This document shows positions 58,270 to 64,000 of a DNA stretch of 64,000 nt, one piece after another. Below the pieces are notes generated by a model. It saw only the letters and a program-made list of their open reading frames with translations. It ran no database searches and had not been told where the DNA came from. Within the stretch, counting starts at the first letter, position 1. Each line of letters begins with the position of its first letter. The translations under genes and the position numbers were made by a program. This DNA is from an uncultured Mycoplasmatota bacterium (GTDB lineage Bacteria; Bacillota_I; Bacilli_A; RF39; UBA660): NCBI GenBank assembly GCA_900552495.1, contig URZY01000006.1:50734-114733 (forward strand). Direction: 5' to 3'.

Positions 58270-58737
58270 ATGCGTAAGAGACGTGCAGTTAAGAGAGATG
58301 TTCTTGCTGATCCGATATATAAGTCAAAAATAGTTGCAAAACTAATTAATACTATTATGTTAGATGGTAAAAAGGGAACAGCTCAAACAATAGTTTATGA
58401 AGCATTTGAACAAGTAAAAACTAAGACTGGTAGAGAACCGCTTGAAGTATTTACTGAAGCAATGGAAAATATTAGACCACAACTTGAAGTTAAAAGTCGT
58501 CGTGTAGGTGGATCTAACTACCAAGTTCCAGTTGAAGTTACACCAGCTAGAAGTCAGGCTTTGGCTTTAAGATGGCTAACAAAATATTCACGTGAACGTG
58601 GTGGAAAAGGTATGGCTGATAATTTAGCTAATGAAATCGTTGATGCATCAAATGGTACTGGTGCAGCAGTTAAGAAACGTGAAGATACTCATAGAATGGC
58701 TGAGGCTAATAAAGCTTTTGCACATTATAGATGGTAG
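58270..58737 (+). CDS. rpsG: 30S ribosomal protein S7
   Basis: 155 residues. RKRRAVKRDVLADPIYKSK start and RRVGGSNYQVPVEV are canonical. Primary 16S-binding protein that organises the head. GGGAGG precedes the ATG. Confidence 0.98.
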   Translation: MRKRRAVKRDVLADPIYKSKIVAKLINTIMLDGKKGTAQTIVYEAFEQVKTKTGREPLEVFTEAMENIRPQLEVKSRRVGGSNYQVPVEVTPARSQALALRWLTKYSRERGGKGMADNLANEIVDASNGTGAAVKKREDTHRMAEANKAFAHYRW

Positions 58738-58752
58738 GAAGGGAGCAATAAC

Positions 58753-60822
58753 ATGGCAAGAGATACGTCTTTAGATAAGACAAGAAACTTTGGTATCATG
58801 GCTCATATTGATGCAGGTAAAACTACTTGTAGTGAGAGAATTTTATTCCATACAGGAGTAAACCATAAAATTGGTGAAACTCATGAGGGTGCCGCTACTA
58901 TGGACTGGATGGAACAGGAAAAAGAGCGTGGTATTACAATTACTTCCGCAGCAACAACTGCATATTGGAAGGGACATCGTTTAAATATTATTGATACTCC
59001 TGGTCACGTAGACTTCACAATTGAAGTTTCTCGTTCACTTCGTGTATTAGATGGAGCAGTTGCTTTAATTGATGCACAAGCTGGAGTAGAACCTCAAACT
59101 GAAACAGTTTGGAGACAAGCATCTGAATTTAAAGTTCCAAGAATTATTTTTGCTAATAAGATGGATAAAATGGGTGCTAATTTTGAATATAGTTTAAAAA
59201 CTATTAAAGATCGTTTAGGAGTTAATGCTAAACCAATCGAATGGCCAATTGGTGCTGAATCAGAATTCAATGGAGTTATAGATTTAGTTACTATGAAAGC
59301 TTATAAATATGACGGACAACAAGCAGAAAATCCAGAAGAAATCGAAATTCCAGCTGATTTAAAAGATATAGCAGAAGAAAGAAGAGCTGAGTTAATTGAT
59401 GCTGTTGCTGAATATGATGAAGAAATGATGATGACTTATCTTGATGGTGGAGAAGTAACTGTTGAGATGATCAAGAAGGCAATTCGTTCTGGATGCTTAG
59501 CTGCTGAATTCTTCCCTGTTATGTGTGGAACAGCGCTAGGTAATAAAGGAATTAAGTTACTACTTGATGCGGTAATTGACTATTTACCATGTCCTTTAGA
59601 CATTGAAGATGTTAAGGGTACAGATTTGGATGGTAAAGAAGCAAGTCGTAAACCAAGTGATAGTGAACCATTCTCTGCTTTAGCTTTTAAAGTTATGACA
59701 GATCCATTTGTTGGACGTTTAACTTTCTTTAGAGTTTATTCTGGTCATTTATCAAGTGGTAGTTACGTTTTAAATTCTACAAAAGATACAAAAGAAAGAG
59801 TTGGACGTATTTTACAAATGCATGCTAATAATCGTAAGGAAATTACAGATGTATATACAGGAGATATTGCTGCTGCTGTTGGATTAAAGAATACAACTAC
59901 TGGTGATACTTTATGTGATGAAAAGAAGGCAATTATTCTTGAGAGTTTAGTCGTTCCAGAACCAGTTATTCAATTGGCTGTTGAACCAAAATCAAAAGCA
60001 GATCAAGAAAAAATGTCAGTAGCTCTTCAAAAATTAGCTGAAGAAGATCCTACGTTCAAGGTTCATACCGATGCTGAAACTGGTCAAACAGTTATTGCTG
60101 GTATGGGTGAATTACATTTGGATGTATTAGTAGATCGTATGAAGCGTGAATTTAGCGTTGAAGCTAATGTCGGAGCTCCACAAGTTGCTTATCGTGAAAC
60201 AATTAAAGCAGCTGCTGATTGTGAAGGTAAGTATATTAAACAATCTGGTGGACGTGGACAATATGGTCATGTATGGGTTAAATTTGAACCAAATCCAGAT
60301 AAAGGATATGAATTTGTTGACCAAATCGTTGGTGGAGTTGTTCCTCGTGAATATATTCCAGTAGTAGATAAGGGATTACAAGAAGCTTTACAATCAGGTG
60401 TACTTGCAGGATATCCTATGATAGATGTTAAAGCTACATTATTTGATGGTTCTTATCATGATGTAGACTCTAACGAAATGGCTTTCAAGATTGCAGCTAG
60501 TTTTGCATTAAAGGAAGCTAAGAATAAATGTAAACCAGTTTTACTTGAACCAATTATGAAAGTTGATGTTACTACACCAGAAGAATATTTTGGTAATGTA
60601 ATGGGTGATTTAACTTCTCGTCGTGGTAAACCACTTGGACAAGAAGCACAAGGTAACGCTATTAAACTTAGCGCTATGGTTCCACTTTCAGAAATGTTTG
60701 GTTATGCTACTAATTTACGTTCTAATACGCAAGGTAGAGCAACATTCGTAATGTTCCCAGATCATTATGAAGAGGTACCAAAGAATATTGCTGATGAAAT
60801 AATTAAAAAGAGTGGAAATTAA
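58753..60822 (+). CDS. fusA: Elongation factor G
   Basis: 689 residues. G1 AHIDAGKTT, G3 DTPGHVDF, G4 NKMD; domain IV includes QSGGRGQYGHVWV. Drives translocation and, with RRF, recycling. 15 bases after rpsG with GGAAGGGAG. Confidence 0.98.
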   Translation: MARDTSLDKTRNFGIMAHIDAGKTTCSERILFHTGVNHKIGETHEGAATMDWMEQEKERGITITSAATTAYWKGHRLNIIDTPGHVDFTIEVSRSLRVLDGAVALIDAQAGVEPQTETVWRQASEFKVPRIIFANKMDKMGANFEYSLKTIKDRLGVNAKPIEWPIGAESEFNGVIDLVTMKAYKYDGQQAENPEEIEIPADLKDIAEERRAELIDAVAEYDEEMMMTYLDGGEVTVEMIKKAIRSGCLAAEFFPVMCGTALGNKGIKLLLDAVIDYLPCPLDIEDVKGTDLDGKEASRKPSDSEPFSALAFKVMTDPFVGRLTFFRVYSGHLSSGSYVLNSTKDTKERVGRILQMHANNRKEITDVYTGDIAAAVGLKNTTTGDTLCDEKKAIILESLVVPEPVIQLAVEPKSKADQEKMSVALQKLAEEDPTFKVHTDAETGQTVIAGMGELHLDVLVDRMKREFSVEANVGAPQVAYRETIKAAADCEGKYIKQSGGRGQYGHVWVKFEPNPDKGYEFVDQIVGGVVPREYIPVVDKGLQEALQSGVLAGYPMIDVKATLFDGSYHDVDSNEMAFKIAASFALKEAKNKCKPVLLEPIMKVDVTTPEEYFGNVMGDLTSRRGKPLGQEAQGNAIKLSAMVPLSEMFGYATNLRSNTQGRATFVMFPDHYEEVPKNIADEIIKKSGN

Positions 60823-60845
60823 TTAATAAATTAGTATCAAAATAG

Positions 60846-60874
60846 TTGAAAAAGTTTCAATTATTAGATAAAAT
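60846..60874 (+). promoter_or_regulatory. Promoter of tuf
   Basis: TTGAAA, 17 bases, TAAAAT, 34 bases before the tuf ATG; allows separate high expression. Confidence 0.65.
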
Positions 60875-60907
60875 AAATGTTGTAAATTAATAAGGAGGAA
60901 AATTAAT

Positions 60908-62092
60908 ATGGCAAAAGAAAAATTTGATCGTTCAAAACCACACGTTAACGTTGGTACAATTGGACACGTAGATCATGGTAAAACTACTACTACTGCTGCT
61001 ATCACTAAAGTATTAGCTGGTAAGAATGGTAATGAAGCTGTTGACTTCGCTAATATCGATAAAGCACCAGAAGAAAGAGAACGTGGTATCACTATCAATA
61101 CTGCTCACGTTGAGTACAGTACTGATGCTCGTCACTACGCTCACGTTGACTGCCCAGGACATGCTGATTATGTTAAAAACATGATTACTGGTGCTGCTCA
61201 AATGGATGGAGCTATCTTAGTTATTGCTGCTCCAGATGGTCCAATGGCACAAACTCGTGAACATATCTTACTTGCTCGTCAAGTTGGAGTACCTAAAATG
61301 GTTGTATTCTTAAATAAATGTGATATGGTTGACGATGAAGAATTATTAGATTTAGTAGAAATGGAAGTTCGTGACTTATTAAACGAATACGGTTTTGATG
61401 GAGACAATACACCAATTATTCGTGGTTCTGCTCTTAAGGCTCTTGAAGGAGATCCAAAGTGGACAGCTTCTATTGAAGAATTAATGAAGGCTGTTGATGA
61501 ATGGATTCCAACTCCAGAAAGAGATAATGACAAACCATTCTTAATGAGTATCGAAGATGTATTCACAATCACTGGTCGTGGTACAGTTGTTACTGGACGT
61601 GTTGAACGTGGACAATTAAAACTTAACGATGAAGTTGAAATCGTTGGTATTAAGGATACTAAGAAGACAGTTGTTACTGGAATTGAAATGTTCCGTAAAC
61701 AATTAGATTATGCTGAAGCAGGAGATAATGCCGGAGTATTATTACGTGGTATTTCTCGTGAAGAAGTTGAAAGAGGACAAGTTCTTGCTAAACCAGGAAC
61801 AGTTACACCTCATAGAAAATTCAAAGCTACAGTATACGTTCTAAGTAAAGAAGAAGGTGGACGTCATACTCCATTCTTCAACAACTATCGTCCTCAATTC
61901 TATTTCAGAACTACAGACGTAACTGGTGTAATTAATCTACCAGCTGGAACTGAAATGGTAATGCCAGGAGATAACGTTGATATTGAAGTTGAATTAATTC
62001 ATTCAATCGCACTTGAACAAGGTACTAAATTCTCTATTCGTGAGGGTGGACGTACAGTTGGTGCTGGTAACGTTACAGAAATCGTTGAATAA
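60908..62092 (+). CDS. tuf: Elongation factor Tu
   Basis: 394 residues. GHVDHGKTTTTAAI (G1), DCPGHADYVKNM (G3), NKCDMVDD (G4). Delivers aminoacyl-tRNA. Codon use is biased to the C-ending and CGT/GGT forms of highly expressed genes, more than its neighbours. AAGGAGG before ATG. Confidence 0.98.
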   Translation: MAKEKFDRSKPHVNVGTIGHVDHGKTTTTAAITKVLAGKNGNEAVDFANIDKAPEERERGITINTAHVEYSTDARHYAHVDCPGHADYVKNMITGAAQMDGAILVIAAPDGPMAQTREHILLARQVGVPKMVVFLNKCDMVDDEELLDLVEMEVRDLLNEYGFDGDNTPIIRGSALKALEGDPKWTASIEELMKAVDEWIPTPERDNDKPFLMSIEDVFTITGRGTVVTGRVERGQLKLNDEVEIVGIKDTKKTVVTGIEMFRKQLDYAEAGDNAGVLLRGISREEVERGQVLAKPGTVTPHRKFKATVYVLSKEEGGRHTPFFNNYRPQFYFRTTDVTGVINLPAGTEMVMPGDNVDIEVELIHSIALEQGTKFSIREGGRTVGAGNVTEIVE

Positions 62093-62102
62093 TAATGGTT
62101 TT

Positions 62103-62131
62103 AAAACTAAGGATTTTTCCTTAGTTTTTTT
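62103..62131 (+). terminator. Rho-independent terminator of tuf
   Basis: AAAACTAAGGA / TCCTTAGTTTT with a four-base T loop, then more T. Confidence 0.95.
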
Positions 62132-62159
62132 GTTTCTTTTATAATGATTATGATATAAT
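62130..62159 (+). promoter_or_regulatory. Promoter of the NifU-like/GGGtGRT pair
   Basis: TTGTTT, 18 bases, TATAAT, with TAGGAGGT as ribosome-binding site. Confidence 0.55.
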
Positions 62160-62177
62160 TAAGTAGGAGGTAAGAAT

Positions 62178-62867
62178 ATGAACACAAAAGAAGTTGAACA
62201 AATGTGTCCAGTTGCTAAGGGCGTTAATCATGGTCCAGCACCCATTCCAGAAGAAGGAAAATGGGTTCAGGCAAAGGAAATCAAAGATATTTCAGGATTT
62301 ACGCATGGTATTGGATGGTGTGCTCCACAACAAGGTGCATGTAAGTTAACATTAAATATAAAAGAAGGAATAATTCAAGAAGCATTAATTGAAACTCTTG
62401 GTTGTAGTGGTATGACCCACTCTGCTGCTATGGCTGGTGAAATATTGGTAGGTAAAACTATACTTGAGGCATTAAATACTGATTTAGTATGTGATGCAAT
62501 TAATACAGCAATGAGAGAATTGTTTTTACAAATTGTTTATGGTAGAAGTCAATCTGCTTTTTCTGAAGGCGGTTTAGCTATTGGAGCAGGTCTTGAAGAT
62601 TTAGGTAAAGGTCATAGATCACAAGTTGGAACTATTTATTCAACGCGTGAAAAAGGGCCAAGATATTTAGAATTAGCGGAAGGTTATATTGTTGAAATTG
62701 GTCTTGATAAAAACAATGAAATTATTGGTTATAAATATGTAAATTTAGGAAAAATGATGGATAATATAAAAGCAAAGATGGATCCAATAGAGGCTATTGA
62801 AAAAGCAAGTGGTACGTATGGTCGTTTTAATGAGGCTGTAAAAGTTATTGATCCAAGAGAGGAGTAA
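62178..62867 (+). CDS. NifU-like iron-sulfur scaffold-type protein
   Basis: 229 residues. A NifU/IscU-N-like stretch (GACKLTLNIKEGIIQEALIETLGCSGMTHSAAMAGEILVGKTILEAL) has Cys55 and Cys76 at places that resemble scaffold ligands; Cys10, Cys48 and Cys105 are additional. The remaining part is not a standard SUF/ISC scaffold. This family is always paired with the GGGtGRT protein downstream (three-base gap), suggesting one unit. A role in Fe-S or metal handling is inference; the pair's function is not established. Confidence 0.75.
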   Translation: MNTKEVEQMCPVAKGVNHGPAPIPEEGKWVQAKEIKDISGFTHGIGWCAPQQGACKLTLNIKEGIIQEALIETLGCSGMTHSAAMAGEILVGKTILEALNTDLVCDAINTAMRELFLQIVYGRSQSAFSEGGLAIGAGLEDLGKGHRSQVGTIYSTREKGPRYLELAEGYIVEIGLDKNNEIIGYKYVNLGKMMDNIKAKMDPIEAIEKASGTYGRFNEAVKVIDPREE

Positions 62868-62870
62868 ATT

Positions 62871-63869
62871 ATGGCATTATTTGAAAGTTATGAAAGAAGA
62901 ATTGGACAAATTCAACCTGTTTTAGATAAATATGGTATTAAAGATTTTGCTGATGCTAGAAAGTTATGTCAGGATAAAGGCTTTGATCCTTATGAGATAG
63001 TTAAGTCTATTCAACCTATTTGTTTTGAAAATGCGGCATGGGCTTATACTTTGGGAGCAGCAATTGCTTTAAAAAAAGGAGAAACAAAGGCAGTGGATGC
63101 TGCTAAATCTTTAGGAGAAGCTTTACAGGCATTTTGTATTCCTGGTTCTGTTGCTGATGTTCGTAAAGTTGGTTTGGGACATGGCAATCTTGCTAGTATG
63201 CTTTTGAGTGAAGAAACTAAATGTTTTGCCTTCCTTGCCGGTCATGAATCTTTTGCAGCTGCGGAGGGAGCGATTGGTATTGCTAAATCAGCTAATAAGG
63301 TTCGTAAAACGCCTTTGAAGGTAATTTTGAATGGATTAGGTAAGGATGCAGCTCAAGTAATTTCACGTATTAATGGATTTACTTATGTACAGACTGAATT
63401 TGATTTCTTTAAAAACGAGGTAAAGGTAGTTAAGGAAATTAGTTATTCTGATGGTGAGCGTAGTAAAGTTCGTTGTTATGGGGCTAATGATGTTCGAGAA
63501 GGAGTTGCAATTATGCAACTTGAAAATGTAGATGTTTCTATTACTGGTAATTCTACAAATCCAACTCGTTTTCAACATCCAGTTGCGGGAACTTATAAAA
63601 AAGAATGTTGGGAAAAAGGTAAAAAATATTTTTCTGTAGCTTCTGGCGGTGGAACGGGACGTACCTTGCATCCTGATAATATGGCTGCTGGTCCTGCTTC
63701 ATATGGTATGACGGATACGATGGGAAGAATGCACTCTGATGCGCAGTTTGCTGGTAGTTCTTCTGTGCCTGCACATGTTGAGATGATGGGCTTAATTGGT
63801 ATGGGTAATAATCCTATGGTTGGAGCTAGTGTTGCCGTAGCAGTAGCTATAGAAGAGGCATCTAAATAA
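62871..63869 (+). CDS. GGGtGRT family protein
   Basis: 332 residues. Named for its glycine motif, seen here as SGGGTGRTLHPDN (258-270). Other conserved-looking blocks are GHGNLASMLLSEETKCFAFLAGHESFAAAEGAIG and GNNPMVGASVAVAVAIEEA. No membrane segment. Found in anaerobic Bacillota next to the NifU-like gene as here. Biochemical role unknown. It ends the last transcription unit of the window. Confidence 0.85.
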   Translation: MALFESYERRIGQIQPVLDKYGIKDFADARKLCQDKGFDPYEIVKSIQPICFENAAWAYTLGAAIALKKGETKAVDAAKSLGEALQAFCIPGSVADVRKVGLGHGNLASMLLSEETKCFAFLAGHESFAAAEGAIGIAKSANKVRKTPLKVILNGLGKDAAQVISRINGFTYVQTEFDFFKNEVKVVKEISYSDGERSKVRCYGANDVREGVAIMQLENVDVSITGNSTNPTRFQHPVAGTYKKECWEKGKKYFSVASGGGTGRTLHPDNMAAGPASYGMTDTMGRMHSDAQFAGSSSVPAHVEMMGLIGMGNNPMVGASVAVAVAIEEASK

Positions 63870-63912
63870 TATTTTATTATAAAACATTATTTGGTTTGAA
63901 GTTACAATAAAG

Positions 63913-63948
63913 AAAAGTAGACAGTGTTTTTACTGTCTACTTTTTATT
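63913..63948 (+). terminator. Rho-independent terminator after the GGGtGRT gene
   Basis: AAAAGTAGACAGT / ACTGTCTACTTTT, a 13-bp perfect stem with a six-base loop; T-rich on the right and A-rich on the left, so possibly bidirectional. Confidence 0.92.
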
Positions 63949-63949
63949 A

Positions 63950-63972
63950 TGTTTGACCATTAAGGTCAAACA
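63950..63972. repeat. 9-bp inverted repeat
   Basis: TGTTTGACC / GGTCAAACA with a five-base loop, between two terminator-like hairpins. Confidence 0.55.
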
Positions 63973-63995
63973 AAAAACTACCGGCTATGCCGGTA
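63972..63995 (-). terminator. Probable terminator for a minus-strand gene beyond the window
   Basis: Read on the minus strand, TACCGGC / GCCGGTA with a three-base loop is followed by GTTTTTT. It implies a convergent gene to the right of the window. Confidence 0.65.
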
Positions 63996-64000
63996 TGAAT

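Noticed and set aside
63363..63671. 102-codon minus-strand ORF
   Set aside because: Shadow of the GGGtGRT gene, covering its signature motif.
1..64000. Mycoplasma-type code (UGA as Trp)
   Set aside because: Conserved Trp positions use TGG, and genes such as rsmI and yabP end properly at TGA.
1..64000. CRISPR arrays, IS elements, prophage, tRNA or rRNA genes
   Set aside because: No regularly spaced repeats, transposase-like ORFs, attachment-site signs or cloverleaf/rRNA sequences were recognised.

Overview
The window is about 30% GC, and every protein gene but one lies on the + strand. TGA is used as a stop (for example at rsmI) and Trp is encoded by TGG, so the standard bacterial code applies and a Mycoplasma-type code does not. 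Gene order is the Bacillus-type origin-proximal backbone: recF-gyrB-gyrA, tadA-dnaX-yaaK-recR-bofA-holB-ricT-yabB-rsmI, pth-mfd-spoVT, metG-tatD-rsmA-yabG-veg-spoVG-yabP-yabQ-divIC-tilS-ftsH, dusB-lysS-clpC, cysS-mrnC-rlmB-sigH-secE-nusG-rplKAJL-rpoBC-rpsLG-fusA-tuf. Sporulation genes (bofA, spoVT, yabG, yabP, yabQ, sigH, spoVG) mark a spore-forming lineage of Bacillota. Small intergenic distances, low GC, missing neighbours (rnmV, ctsR-mcsAB, rae1, rpmG) and an Alu-less SRP RNA suggest a reduced, probably uncultured gut member of class Bacilli; that placement is inference.

Region by region. Positions 1-5.2 kb hold the recF 3' part and gyrase. 5.2-5.9 kb is a 700-bp gene-free AT-rich region with three parS (ParB/Spo0J) sites, five DnaA boxes, one perfect Noc-binding site and an AT-rich hairpin, followed by a 4.5S-type SRP RNA. 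6-12.6 kb is a replication, recombination and RNA-modification block. 12.6-21.2 kb carries pth, mfd, an orphan, a ZIP transporter, a CIRCE-controlled hsp20, spoVT and a T-box-controlled metG. 21.3-24.2 kb holds a 57-residue membrane ORF, tatD and an inserted cassette of a SipW-type signal peptidase with two paralogous membrane-anchored proteins. 25.1-27.6 kb is a TetR/AMP-ligase divergon with a clear operator. 27.7-33.4 kb is the sporulation and division block up to ftsH. 33.5-42 kb holds mscL, dusB, an RDD protein, lysS, a large transporter and clpC. 42-46 kb holds cysS to sigH and a tail-anchored kinase-like protein. 46-62 kb is the transcription/translation superoperon. 62.1-63.9 kb carries a NifU-like/GGGtGRT pair.

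Notable points: the compact parS/DnaA-box/Noc-site locus with a duplicated 47-bp module; further Noc sites at 12.6 and 18.8 kb, the latter over the inferred spoVT start; a LysRS that carries the C-terminal tRNA-binding OB domain usually found on MetRS, while the MetRS here lacks it; FtsH with a C-terminal Rho_N-like motif; a GyrA whose GyrA-box has lost its flanking basic residues; a transporter with a histone-tail-like Lys/Ala/Ser/Thr insert; and a catalytically dead kinase-like tail-anchored protein between sigH and secE. No tRNA, rRNA, IS element, prophage or CRISPR was seen.
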